Shown: piece by piece, positions 1 to 8,041 of the stretch
How positions within the stretch are numbered: the first letter of the stretch is position 1
How the letters are laid out: every line of letters starts with the position of its first letter
Source: Gemmatimonadota bacterium
GTDB lineage: Bacteria; Gemmatimonadota; Gemmatimonadetes; Gemmatimonadales; Gemmatimonadaceae
Direction of reading: 5' to 3'
DNA: 9,139 nt
Assembly (NCBI GenBank): GCA_028287225.1
Contig: JAQBPZ010000153.1
Span: forward strand, 1 to 9,139
Program-made: the position numbers and the translations under genes
The notes under the pieces: model-generated
Told to the model about the DNA's origin: nothing
Databases searched by the model: none
Seen by the model: the letters and a program-made list of their open reading frames with translations, nothing else

Positions 1-696
1 GGCCTGGAGCCAGGTGCCGAGGATCGTGAACATGTCGAGCATCATGAGGATGCCGACCAGCACGAGGAGCGCGCCGCTCACCTGGGAGACGCGCGCGAGG
101 TGCGGACGGATGCGCGTGACCGTCGCGAGGAAGCGCTCCACGGCGACCGCCGCCAGGAGGAACGGGATCGCGAGGCCGAGCGAGTAGGCGAGCAGCAGGG
201 GCAGCCCCCGCGAGAGGTCGGCCTCCGCCGCCGTGTACGTGAGGATCGCGCCGAGGATCGGGCCCAGGCACGGCGTCCAGCCGGCGCCGAACGCGATGCC
301 CACGAAGACGCTGCCGAGATAGCCGACCGGCTTGCTGGCGAGGTGCACCCGGCGCTCGCGGTCGAAGGCGGAGACGCGGACCACGCCGAGCAGGTAGAGC
401 CCGAACAGGACGATGAGCGCGCCGCCCAGGCGGGTGATCCAGACGCGGTACGCGAGGAGCAGACGCCCCAGCACCGTGGCCGACGCACCGAGCGTGACGA
501 AGATGAGCGTGAAGCCGAGCACGAAGAGAAGCCCGTGCACGAGCGACGCGCGGCGCTGGTTGCCGAGATCCTCGAACCCCACGCCGGTCACGAAGGTGAG
601 GTAGCTCGGGATGAGCGGCAGCACGCAGGGCGAGATGAAGCTCAGCAGCCCCGCCCCGAAAGCGAGCGCGAGCCCCAGCGTTGCCGGCTCGGTCAT
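1..696 (-). CDS. ccdA: CcdA/DsbD-type thiol:disulfide transporter (3' end beyond window)
   Basis: This is a polytopic inner-membrane protein of the CcdA family, which passes reducing equivalents from cytoplasmic thioredoxin across the membrane for cytochrome c maturation and other extracytoplasmic thiol reduction. The 232 residues visible are strongly hydrophobic, with about six membrane segments (roughly 7-30, 50-80, 88-106, 125-155, 163-185, 203-228). Two family hallmark motifs are present: SPCVLPLIPSYL with Cys24 in the first helix, and GWTPCLGPILGAIL with Cys143 in the fourth. These are the redox-active pair. Family members are usually about 230-250 residues, so the stop should lie just outside the window. 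The ATG at 696 sits 5 nt after the stop of the upstream acidic protein gene, implying co-transcription; no clear Shine-Dalgarno is visible. No c-type cytochrome or thioredoxin partner is in view, so the electron acceptor is unknown. Family assignment is secure from the two Cys motifs. Confidence 0.93.
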   Translation of the reverse strand, partial: MTEPATLGLALAFGAGLLSFISPCVLPLIPSYLTFVTGVGFEDLGNQRRASLVHGLLFVLGFTLIFVTLGASATVLGRLLLAYRVWITRLGGALIVLFGLYLLGVVRVSAFDRERRVHLASKPVGYLGSVFVGIAFGAGWTPCLGPILGAILTYTAAEADLSRGLPLLLAYSLGLAIPFLLAAVAVERFLATVTRIRPHLARVSQVSGALLVLVGILMMLDMFTILGTWLQA

Positions 697-701
697 GGTG
701 G

Positions 702-1373
702 CTAGCCGCGCCGGCCGGCGAGCGGCGGGCGAGTCGGCGCCGGCAGCGGATCCGGGAGGGCCGCGCGGAACTCGTCGCCCGAGAGGCGCACCGTCTCGTC
801 GGCCTCGCCGGACCGGCGCGACACGCCGCGCACCACGGCGTCCACGGTGAGCAGCGGCGCGTCGGCCTCCTCGGTCACGGACGCCTCCCACTTCCCGCGA
901 TCGGGGCCCTTGAGGGTGTGGCGGTAGCGCGCCGTGTAGACGGTGTAGCGCGGCGCCGGCACGCGCGGCGCGGGCACGTCGCCGACGGGCGCGTCGTCCA
1001 CCGGCGCGTCGTAGCCGGCGTGATCCCCCGCGTCGGCCGCGTCGCCCTCCGCCGGCTCGGCGGCGTCGCTGGCCACCTGCCCGTCGGCCTGGATCACGGG
1101 CTCATCGAGCACGGCCTCCACCGACTCCACCGACTCCGGCATGTCGGCCGCTGCGGCATCGGTGTCCGCCGCCGCAGCGGGCGCCTCGGCCACCGGGGTG
1201 GTGGATGCGTCGGCCGGCACCGGCTCGTTGGGGTCCACGGCGATCACGGCGACGCCACTCTCCATGCCGCCCTGCCGGATGGCGCCGAACAGGTGCAGCT
1301 CGATCACGCGATGCACGGGCAGTTGCGCCGCGATGGCGCCGAGGAAGCGCGTGCGCGTGGTGTCGTCGGTCAT
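702..1373 (-). CDS. Acidic low-complexity protein of unknown function
   Basis: I do not recognise this 223-residue protein. Residues 1-46 look folded (RVIELHLFGAIRQGG, then ESGVAVIAV). Residues about 47-140 are a low-complexity stretch dominated by Ala, Asp, Glu, Pro and Val, probably disordered and very acidic. Residues about 141-205 look folded again, with a Tyr/Arg-rich strand-like start (RYTVYTARYRHTLKG) and a KWEASVTEEAD segment. There is no signal peptide, membrane helix or cysteine, so a cytoplasmic location is likely. The ATG at 1373 overlaps the stop of the upstream ArgZ-like gene as ATGA, the usual arrangement for translational coupling, and ccdA begins 5 nt after its stop. The overlap and the matching reading frame support it as a real gene; function is unknown. 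The context suggests only that it is made together with the ArgZ-like enzyme. Confidence 0.8.
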   Translation of the reverse strand: MTDDTTRTRFLGAIAAQLPVHRVIELHLFGAIRQGGMESGVAVIAVDPNEPVPADASTTPVAEAPAAAADTDAAAADMPESVESVEAVLDEPVIQADGQVASDAAEPAEGDAADAGDHAGYDAPVDDAPVGDVPAPRVPAPRYTVYTARYRHTLKGPDRGKWEASVTEEADAPLLTVDAVVRGVSRRSGEADETVRLSGDEFRAALPDPLPAPTRPPLAGRRG

Positions 1374-2491
1374 GCCGAGGGCCCCGCGGCCGCCCTGACG
1401 CCCGCGAGCATGCGCTGATCCATCTCGCGCTCCACGTAGAGCCGGAGGATGTGCATGAAGTCCTGGGCGTTGGTGACCACGCCGAAGGCCTGATGCGTGC
1501 CCCGGTCCTTGAGCTTGGTGACGACGAACTCCAGCGAATCCACGCAGATGGTGGAGAGCTCGCGGAGCGAGCCGTCCGGCTCCGTGACGAACGCCGGCAG
1601 CATGTTGCCGGTCGCGATCGCGTGAAGGGCGGTCGCAATGAGGATGGCCATCGTCGCCTTGACCGCGTGGCGGCGCATCGCGTCCTGTCCCTCGAGCGCG
1701 TCGGTGATCACCTCGGGCAGGGGGCCATCGTCGCGAATCGAGCCGGTGAGCACGAAGGGGACGCCGTGCGTCACGCAGGCGTGCATGATGCCGCTGGTGA
1801 TCGTGCCGTTCTGCACCGCCGCGGCGATGGACCCGGCGGCGCGCACCCGGTTGATGGCGCGCATGTGGAGGCCGTGTCCCGCCGTGGTGATCTCCCCCTG
1901 CCCCGTCATGCCGAGCGTCGTGCCGAAGATCGAGGCCTCGATGTCGTGCACCGCCACGGCGTTGCCGGCGAGGAGCGCGCCCACGAAGCCATGCTCGATG
2001 AACCACACGAAGTCGTTGCGCGCGCGGGAGTGCACGAGCGCCGGGCCGGCGACCCAGACCGGGTAGCCCCCGCGATCGCGCTCGTCGATCAGGATGCGCG
2101 CCATGAGCGCGTAGTCGATCGGCTTCTCGCGCGAGACTTCGCTCGCCATGAACTTGAACTCGCCGTCGTCGCCGCTGAAGAACGCCGCGGCGTGCACGTA
2201 GATCCCCTCGCTGCCGTCCTCCGCCATGCCCATGCCGATGCGGTCGCCGCGCTTCACGCGGCGGGGCTCGCGGATCCAGAGGCTGCCGTCGTCTTCCAGC
2301 ACCAGCGCGGAGTCCATGCGCGGCTCGCGCGGCATGACCCACGCCCCGGCGACCCGGACGTAGGTGGGCAGATTGGTGGTGGAGAAGAAGCCCTCCGGGA
2401 GCACGCCGTCGGCCGGAGCGGGGACGAAGCGCGCGTCGGGAGCGCTGGCGAAGCCGGGGAGAGAAAAGTCGGGGTGCTTGAAGGAAGTCAC
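1370..2491 (-). CDS. ArgZ/TIGR00300-like (LOR/SDH, ornithine cyclodeaminase type) protein, N-terminally short
   Basis: This matches the family known as LOR/SDH bifunctional enzyme conserved region (TIGR00300). Its members include the archaeal alternative ornithine cyclodeaminase and the C-terminal part of cyanobacterial ArgZ/AgrE, which convert ornithine to proline and ammonia using NAD. Numbered from the GTG at 2491 (373 aa), the visible blocks are STTNLPTY (37-44), VAGPALVHSRA (147-157), LAGNAVAVHDIEA (174-186), TGSIRDDGPLP (249-259), ATGNMLPAF (293-301) and KLKDRGTHQAFGVVTN (326-341). Homologues normally carry a further N-terminal domain of roughly 80-100 residues before the STTN block; here only 36 residues precede it. 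The ORF could begin at an ATG at 2572 (400 aa), but those extra 27 codons run through the core and left heptads of a palindromic repeat, so I prefer 2491. Neither start has a convincing ribosome binding site. It overlaps the next gene by ATGA. Family is secure; the exact reaction is inferred. Confidence 0.87.
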   Translation of the reverse strand: MTSFKHPDFSLPGFASAPDARFVPAPADGVLPEGFFSTTNLPTYVRVAGAWVMPREPRMDSALVLEDDGSLWIREPRRVKRGDRIGMGMAEDGSEGIYVHAAAFFSGDDGEFKFMASEVSREKPIDYALMARILIDERDRGGYPVWVAGPALVHSRARNDFVWFIEHGFVGALLAGNAVAVHDIEASIFGTTLGMTGQGEITTAGHGLHMRAINRVRAAGSIAAAVQNGTITSGIMHACVTHGVPFVLTGSIRDDGPLPEVITDALEGQDAMRRHAVKATMAILIATALHAIATGNMLPAFVTEPDGSLRELSTICVDSLEFVVTKLKDRGTHQAFGVVTNAQDFMHILRLYVEREMDQRMLAGVRAAAGPSA

Positions 2492-2534
2492 TCGCGAAAG
2501 ATCACCGGCCCGGCGCGACGGGACAACTGGCACC

Positions 2535-2620
2535 GGATCAGGGATTAGGAAAGGCGGAACGGAACTGCGCATGCCGGCGCAGCGGGCGTCCCTGCCCCTG
2601 ATCCCTGATCCCTGATCCCC
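2535..2620. repeat. Palindromic heptad-repeat element between priA and the ArgZ-like gene
   Basis: On the plus strand two heptads, GATCAGG and GATTAGG (2536-2549), are followed by a core with a 6-bp perfect stem CTGCGC/GCGCAG (2565-2570 and 2577-2582) and a 6-nt loop. Three exact inverted heptads CCTGATC follow (2597-2617). The arms can pair to make a long imperfect hairpin. It begins about 22 nt beyond the priA stop and fills the whole gap. Its layout matches the element at 7914-8041. No run of T follows the stem, so a standard intrinsic terminator is not evident. It reaches into the upstream end of the ArgZ-like ORF if the ATG at 2572 is used. Confidence 0.8.
2595..2620 (-). other. Putative G-quadruplex motif after the priA stop
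   Basis: Read on the minus strand, which is the transcript sense here, four runs of at least three G are separated by 4-nt ATCA loops (C-runs on the plus strand at 2595-2598, 2603-2605, 2610-2612 and 2617-2620). This fits the standard G3+N1-7 rule. It lies 22 nt downstream of the priA stop codon. Whether it folds in RNA or DNA cannot be judged from sequence. Confidence 0.65.
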
Positions 2621-2641
2621 AATCTCGACCCGCCTGCCCCA

Positions 2642-4903
2642 TCAAAGGAGTGCCACCGGATCCCGGTCCAGCGTCATCCGCAGCCCATGCTGCTTGGGGA
2701 CCTCGAAGCGCTCCACCAGGTAGCGGCCCACGCGGCCGAGCTCCTGCGGGCGTTCGGCCTTGATGAGCACGTGCCACCGCCAGCGGTTCTTCACGCGCTC
2801 TACCGGACAGGGGGCCGGGCCGATGATCGTGACCCCGGGGGCGGGGCGCGCCGCGAGCAGCTTGTGCAGCCAGGCGGCGGCGCGCGTCGCCAGCCGCGCG
2901 GTCGCCTCCTCCTCGGTGCCGCTGAGCACCACGTTCGCGATGCGCAGCATCGGCGGATACGGCGGGTACTTCCGCCCCGCGAGCTCCTGGGCCACGAACG
3001 CGTGGTAGTCGTGCGTCACCGCACAGCGCACGGCGTGGTGCGAGGGCGAGCGGGTCTGGATGAGGACCTCGCCCCCCTTGGGGCCGCGGCCCGCGCGGCC
3101 GGCCACCTGGCTGAGGAGCTGGAAGCAGCGCTCGGAGGCGCGGAAGTCCGGGAGGTTGATGCCGATGTCGGCGTCGATCACCCCGACGAGCGTCACGTTG
3201 GGGAAGTCGAGACCCTTCGCGATCATCTGCGTGCCGAGCAGGATGTCCACCTCGCCCGCACCGACGCGGTCGAGGATCTCGGTGTGCGCCCACTTCCCGC
3301 TCGTGGTGTCCACGTCCATGCGCGCGATGCGCGCGCTGGGATACCGCTCGGCGAGCAGCCGCTCCACCTGCTGCGTGCCGAGCCCGCGCTGCCGCAGCCG
3401 CGTCCCGCTGCACCGGGGGCACGTCAGGTGGAGGGGCTCGGCGTGCTGGCAGTAGTGGCAGACGAGCCGCTCGGGGGTCCGATGGTAGGTGAGGCTGATG
3501 CTGCAGTTGGGGCACACGGCCACGTCCCCGCATCCCCCGCACTGCACGAACGCCGCATAGCCGCGCCGGTTGAGGAGCAGGATGCTCTGCTCGCGCTTTC
3601 GCAGGCGATCCTCGAGCGCCGCCTCGAGCCCCGGGCTCACGGCCATCGCGAAGGCCGCGGCGGCATCGGGCACGTCGCTGGGCGGGGCCTTGCCGCGCGG
3701 CGCGCGCAGGTCCACCACCTGCACCAGCGGAAGCTGCGCGCCGCCGGCGCGCACCGGCAGGGTGAGGAGCTCGTACTTGCCCGACTGCGCGTTGGCCCAC
3801 GTCTCCAGCGCGGGGGTCGCACTGCCAAGGACGACGACGGCACCCTCCGCACGCGCGCGCACGATGGCCACCTCGCGCGCATGATAGCGCGGCGCCTCGC
3901 CCTGCTTGTAGCTCCCCTCGTGCTCCTCGTCCACCACGATGGCGCCCAGGTTCCGGACCGGGGCGAAGATCGCGGAGCGCGCGCCCACGGCGATGCGCTT
4001 CTCGCCGCGGCGGAGCGCGAGCCAGGCGTCGTACCGCTCGCCGTCGGAGAGGGCGCTGTGCAGCACGGCGATCCGGTCGCCGAACACGGCGCGGAAGCGG
4101 TCCACCGTCTGCGGCGTGAGCGCGATCTCCGGAACCAGCACGATGGCCGTCTTGCCCTCGTCGATCACGACGCGGCGCAGCAGCTCCAGGTAGACGAGGG
4201 TCTTTCCCGAGCCGGTCACGCCGTGCAGCAGCGCCACGTGCCCCGGCTCCGCCATGGCGAGCCGCGCGATGGCGTGCGCCTGCGCGGTGCTGGGCTCGTG
4301 CGCGTCGGGCGCACGCAGCGCGCGCGTGAGGAACGGGTCGCGCTCCACGGTCTCGAAGCCGATCTCCACGAGCCCGCGCGCGACGAGCCCCTTGAGCACC
4401 GACGCGGAGAACCTGAGCTGCTCCTCGAGATGCTCGATGGAGCTGACCCCGCCCAGCGCCTCGATGAGCTCGTAGAGTGCCCGCTGCTGCGGCGACCGCG
4501 CGAAGATGCGGTCGCGGCGCATGAGCGTCGGCAGCTCCATGATGATGCGCGCCGTGCGCCGGGTCTTGCGCGCCGGCACCGGGACGTTCACGCCGGTGAG
4601 CGCGGCCGGCAGCGCGCTCCGCACCGCGATGCCGAGCGGCACGATGTAGTAGTCGGCGATCCAGCGCGAGAGCGCGAGCAGGGGCTCGTCCATCACCGGC
4701 GCGTCGTCGGGCGCCGAGACGATGTCCTTCACCTTCATCCCCTCGCGCGGCTCGGCCAGGCCCACGACGATCCCGATCTCCTTCCGGTTGCGGAACGGCA
4801 CGACGACCCGCGAGCCCGGGGTCACGCTGCCGGTCACCCCATCGGGGACCTGGTAGGTGAAGGTGCGGAACAGCGGCAGCGGGAGGGCGACGTCGATGAG
4901 CAC
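2642..4903 (-). CDS. priA: Primosomal protein N' (replication restart helicase PriA)
   Basis: PriA is the 3'-to-5' superfamily 2 DNA helicase that recognises abandoned replication forks and D-loops and reloads the replicative helicase. The 753 residues match the usual length of about 730. Visible in order: the 3'-DNA-binding N-terminal domain (start LPLPLFRTFTYQVP), Walker A GVTGSGKT (228-235), motif Ia LVPEIALTP (256-264), the DEAH-type box DEEH (325-328), LGSATPALETW (359-369), eight zinc-binding cysteines (455, 458, 464, 467, 482, 485, 495, 498), the GTQMIAKGLDFPNVTLVGV block (557-575) and the motif VI region QVAGRAGRG (599-607). All key residues are present. The start is GTG at 4903; an in-frame TAG at 4913-4915 limits it upstream, and no strong ribosome binding site is seen. 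The gene stands alone, with palindromic repeats in the gaps on both sides. Confidence 0.97.
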   Translation of the reverse strand: MLIDVALPLPLFRTFTYQVPDGVTGSVTPGSRVVVPFRNRKEIGIVVGLAEPREGMKVKDIVSAPDDAPVMDEPLLALSRWIADYYIVPLGIAVRSALPAALTGVNVPVPARKTRRTARIIMELPTLMRRDRIFARSPQQRALYELIEALGGVSSIEHLEEQLRFSASVLKGLVARGLVEIGFETVERDPFLTRALRAPDAHEPSTAQAHAIARLAMAEPGHVALLHGVTGSGKTLVYLELLRRVVIDEGKTAIVLVPEIALTPQTVDRFRAVFGDRIAVLHSALSDGERYDAWLALRRGEKRIAVGARSAIFAPVRNLGAIVVDEEHEGSYKQGEAPRYHAREVAIVRARAEGAVVVLGSATPALETWANAQSGKYELLTLPVRAGGAQLPLVQVVDLRAPRGKAPPSDVPDAAAAFAMAVSPGLEAALEDRLRKREQSILLLNRRGYAAFVQCGGCGDVAVCPNCSISLTYHRTPERLVCHYCQHAEPLHLTCPRCSGTRLRQRGLGTQQVERLLAERYPSARIARMDVDTTSGKWAHTEILDRVGAGEVDILLGTQMIAKGLDFPNVTLVGVIDADIGINLPDFRASERCFQLLSQVAGRAGRGPKGGEVLIQTRSPSHHAVRCAVTHDYHAFVAQELAGRKYPPYPPMLRIANVVLSGTEEEATARLATRAAAWLHKLLAARPAPGVTIIGPAPCPVERVKNRWRWHVLIKAERPQELGRVGRYLVERFEVPKQHGLRMTLDRDPVALL

Positions 4904-4950
4904 GCTCGCAATCTAGTCGTCCGAGGTCGCTCTGGCGTCCCGGGCGGTGC

Positions 4951-5087
4951 GCGTACGCGAATTTCACGAATGGGTAGCGAATTCACGCGATCCGGCACCG
5001 CGGAGCTTCATGCCGCCGTGTTCACATCCCCCATCCAGTGCCTGATCGCGGCGATTCGCTGACGAAGTTCGCCGAATTCGCGTACGC
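4951..5087. repeat. 137-bp imperfect palindrome between the epimerase gene and priA
   Basis: The left arm (4951-4997) and right arm (5039-5087) are near-complementary around a 41-nt loop. Paired blocks are: 13 bp GCGTACGCGAATT (4951-4963 with 5075-5087), CGAA (4967-4970 with 5068-5071), AGCGAAT (4976-4982 with 5054-5060), CGCGATC (4986-4992 with 5044-5050) and GGCA (4994-4997 with 5039-5042). This gives 35 pairs. The interruptions are nearly symmetrical (3/3, 5/7, 3/3 and 1/1 nt). The right end lies 19 nt past the epimerase stop and the left end 47 nt before the priA GTG. There is no ORF inside and no T-run. It could be a MITE- or REP-like insertion, or an RNA hairpin at the 3' end of the epimerase operon. 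Confidence 0.82.
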
Positions 5088-5106
5088 CACGCAGGAACAG
5101 GAGAAG

Positions 5107-6129
5107 TCAGCGCAGCTCGACGCCAAGCCCCGCTCCCGTCGGCAGCGCGATCACGCCACCGTCGATCGTTGCGCCCGTATACGGATCGTTCGCCACCAGC
5201 GCGGCGCCATCGAAGTCGGCGCAGTCCAGCAGCGGGGCGAACTGCGCCGCCGCGGTGATGCCGAGCGAGCTCTCGATCATGCAGCCCGCCATGACGAGCA
5301 TGTCGTGCGCGCGCGCCGTCGCGATCATCCGCAGCGCCTCGCGGAGGCCACCGCACTTCGCGAGCTTGATGTTGATGCCGTCCACGCAGCCGGCAAGGCG
5401 CGGGATGTCGGCCGCCACCAGGCAGCTCTCGTCGGCCACGATGGGCAATGCCGAGCGCTCGCGGATGAAGCGCAGCCCCTCCAGGTCGTGCGGAGGCAGG
5501 GGCTGCTCCACGAACTCCACGCCCATCTCCTTCAGGAAGGGGACGATGGCGAGCGTCGACTTGGGTGTCCACGCCGCGTTGGCGTCCACGCGCAGCACCT
5601 TGCCCGGCGCGAGCTCGCGCACCACACGCACGATGCGCTCGTCCCAGCTCGTGCCGAGCTTGATCTTGAGCACGGGATACTGCGCCGCGTCGGCCACGCG
5701 CTGGCGGAGCGTCGCCTCGTCGGGGGCGATGCCGATGGTGAAGCTCGACAGCGGCGACGCGGCGGGATCGAGCCCCCAGAGCCGGTGCACGGGCACGCCG
5801 AGCCGCTTGCCCATGAGGTCGTGCAGGGCGCCGCTGACGCCGGCGCGCGCGGAGCCGTTGAACCGGATGGCCGTCGCGAGCGCGTGCTCCAGCGCCTCCA
5901 GCGACCAGCCGTCCGCCTTCTCGACGACCGACGCGAGGAGGGGGAGCACGTCCACCACCGTGTCCGCCGTCTCACCGTAGAACTTGCTCGGCGCCGCCTC
6001 GCCCCAGCCCGTGGCGCCGTCGTGTGCCGTGAGCGTGATGCGCACGACGCGATACTCGCTCGACCCGCCGCGAGCGATGATGAACGGGTTCTTCGTGCGG
6101 AGCGTGACGATCTCGTGGCTGAGCTTCAT
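5107..6129 (-). CDS. Enolase-superfamily dipeptide epimerase (L-Ala-D/L-Glu epimerase type)
   Basis: This is a 340-residue member of the muconate-lactonising subgroup of the enolase superfamily. It has an N-terminal capping domain (1-120) and a (beta/alpha)7-beta barrel. Catalytic pieces are all visible: the KIK pair (Lys155, Lys157), metal ligands Asp182 (VDAN), Glu208 (FVEQP) and Asp233 (VADES), and lysines Lys255/Lys258 in NIKLAKCGG on the opposite face. The GCMIESSLG stretch (282-290) and the DFD motif (305-307) resemble dipeptide epimerases, where the Asp-x-Asp binds the substrate amino group. Such enzymes interconvert L-Ala-D-Glu and L-Ala-L-Glu during murein peptide recycling. Other dipeptide specificities exist in this family and cannot be told apart by eye. 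The ATG at 6129 lies 2 nt after the kinase stop (TAAGCATG), indicating tight co-translation. Confidence 0.92.
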   Translation of the reverse strand: MKLSHEIVTLRTKNPFIIARGGSSEYRVVRITLTAHDGATGWGEAAPSKFYGETADTVVDVLPLLASVVEKADGWSLEALEHALATAIRFNGSARAGVSGALHDLMGKRLGVPVHRLWGLDPAASPLSSFTIGIAPDEATLRQRVADAAQYPVLKIKLGTSWDERIVRVVRELAPGKVLRVDANAAWTPKSTLAIVPFLKEMGVEFVEQPLPPHDLEGLRFIRERSALPIVADESCLVAADIPRLAGCVDGINIKLAKCGGLREALRMIATARAHDMLVMAGCMIESSLGITAAAQFAPLLDCADFDGAALVANDPYTGATIDGGVIALPTGAGLGVELR

Positions 6130-6131
6130 GC

Positions 6132-7133
<1,002 letters not shown>

Positions 7134-7166
7134 GCTAGCGGATCGTGGACTCGGGGCGCCGCGGCA

Positions 7167-7778
7167 CTATGCCTTCAGCTGCATCTGCACGAAGTCGTAC
7201 GGCGGCCAGGGCCCCGTGACCTCGAAGCGGAGCGAGGGCGTGTTGGCCCCCTGGTCCTCGACTGCGCGCGTGAACTCGTCCCACAGCTCCTGCTCCACGA
7301 GGAAGGCGGCGCTCAGGACGATGCCGGTGATCTTCTCCACACGCAGCGGCACGGTGGTCACGGCCGCGCGGCGGACCACGCGGAGGCTCTCGGCGGCGGC
7401 GGCGGCGAGGTCGGAGCCCGACTCGCGGTCCTCCGCCGCGCCCGGACGCCAGATGTGCACGCGGCCCACCACCCGGTTCTCCACGAAGCTCAGCGCGTCG
7501 GAGAGGGTCACGTAGTGCAGCTCGAGCCAGCGCTCCACCGAGTCCGCGGACTTGAAGACCACGCCGATCGGGGCGGGAAGCACGGGGCCGCGCGTGCCGT
7601 ACTCGTTCACGATGTCCGTGTAGTGCTCGACGCGCGGCACGGTCGGCTCGAGCGTGGTGTACTCGCTCTCCCCGCAGATGGCCGCCAGGTCGCGCACGAC
7701 GACGAGCGTGGTCCCCGGGATCGGCGGAGCCACGTCATGCGCTTCGTGCACGGTCACGCCGAACAGGTTCAGGGCCAC
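7167..7778 (-). CDS. Orphan GvpL/GvpF-family protein
   Basis: About 203 residues from GTG 7778. The fold pattern is that of the gas-vesicle accessory family GvpL/GvpF: a strand-rich start (ALNLFGVTV), VVVRDLAAICGE (26-37), a central PVLPAPIGVVFKSADSV block (65-81), VEKITGIVLSAAFLVEQELWDEF (147-169) and, near the C-terminus, the diagnostic GPWPPYDFV (189-197). In gas-vesicle producers GvpF/L proteins act as assembly factors that contact the structural protein GvpA. No gvpA, gvpN or other gvp gene lies in this window, so a buoyancy role is not supported here. A longer reading from GTG 7835 or ATG 7829 is possible. I chose 7778 because AGAGAGA lies 6 nt upstream and family members usually start right at this strand. 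The kinase gene begins 33 nt downstream. Confidence 0.78.
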   Translation of the reverse strand: MALNLFGVTVHEAHDVAPPIPGTTLVVVRDLAAICGESEYTTLEPTVPRVEHYTDIVNEYGTRGPVLPAPIGVVFKSADSVERWLELHYVTLSDALSFVENRVVGRVHIWRPGAAEDRESGSDLAAAAAESLRVVRRAAVTTVPLRVEKITGIVLSAAFLVEQELWDEFTRAVEDQGANTPSLRFEVTGPWPPYDFVQMQLKA

Positions 7779-7784
7779 GCTGGG

Positions 7785-7791
7785 TCTCTCT
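7785..7791 (-). promoter_or_regulatory. Possible ribosome binding site of the GvpL/F-like gene
   Basis: The minus strand reads AGAGAGA, 6 nt before the GTG at 7778. It is a modest match to AGGAGG, but better than anything in front of the alternative starts at 7829 and 7835. It is the main reason for choosing the shorter protein. Confidence 0.35.
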
Positions 7792-7913
7792 GCTTGTGTT
7801 CCGCTCCCGCTCCGGAGCCCATCGCGCATGCGCACCCGGCGGATCGGCGGAATTTACCGTCGGGACGAGCCGACGCCATGAGCAGGACGAGTGAGGGGCG
7901 AGGATGTCAATGG

Positions 7914-7975
7914 GATCAGGGATTCCGATCAGGGATCAGGGATCAGGGATCAGGGATCAGGGATCAGGGATCAGG
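7914..7975. repeat. GATCAGG heptad tandem array
   Basis: Seven perfect head-to-tail copies of GATCAGG occupy 7927-7975. One further copy at 7914-7920 is separated from them by a degenerate GATTCC. Each unit contains a GATC site, and consecutive units create GGG tracts 7 nt apart: six between 7932 and 7969, plus two more at 7912-7914 and 7919-7921. The plus strand therefore fits the G-quadruplex rule several times over. A perfect short array like this is likely to vary in copy number by slippage. Confidence 0.95.
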
Positions 7976-8041
7976 AAGTGCACGGGTCGAGAGCTCGAGC
8001 GGCGCGTGCAGTTCCTAGTCCCTGATCCCTGATCCCTGATC
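7914..8041. repeat. Palindromic heptad-repeat element after the HDAC gene
   Basis: The GATCAGG array (7914-7975) and an inverted CCTGATC array (8021-8041) flank a 45-nt core. The core has its own stem: AGGAAGTGCACG (7973-7984) pairs with CGTGCAGTTCCT (8005-8016) at 11 of 12 positions. A degenerate heptad CCTAGTC (8014-8020) joins core and right arm. The whole can fold as a long hairpin. It lies between the HDAC stop and the GvpL/F-like gene. Design and placement match the element at 2535-2620, with the degenerate heptad and AACTGC core edge on the opposite strand, as if inserted in reverse orientation. The rest of the gap, 7836-7911, shows nothing I can identify. Confidence 0.88.

Noticed and set aside
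2535..2620. Standard Rho-independent terminator for priA
   Set aside because: The stem is imperfect and no run of T follows on the transcript strand.
3395..3560. Possible defect in the PriA zinc-binding region
   Set aside because: On counting, all eight cysteines are present with normal spacing.
2687..5062. A 791-codon open frame on the plus strand opposite priA
   Set aside because: It is rich in Arg, His, Ala and Gly with no recognisable domain, lies entirely opposite a clear priA, and is expected from GC-rich third positions.
4951..5087. Insertion sequence with terminal inverted repeats
   Set aside because: Only 137 bp long, no transposase frame inside and no clear flanking target duplication; at most a non-autonomous MITE-like element.
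7850..7856. Promoter -10-like TAAATT upstream of the GvpL/F-like gene
   Set aside because: A single AT-rich hexamer without a matching -35 box at the right distance is not enough in this GC-rich setting.
7914..8041. CRISPR array
   Set aside because: The units are 7 bp and contiguous, with no unique spacers and no cas genes nearby.
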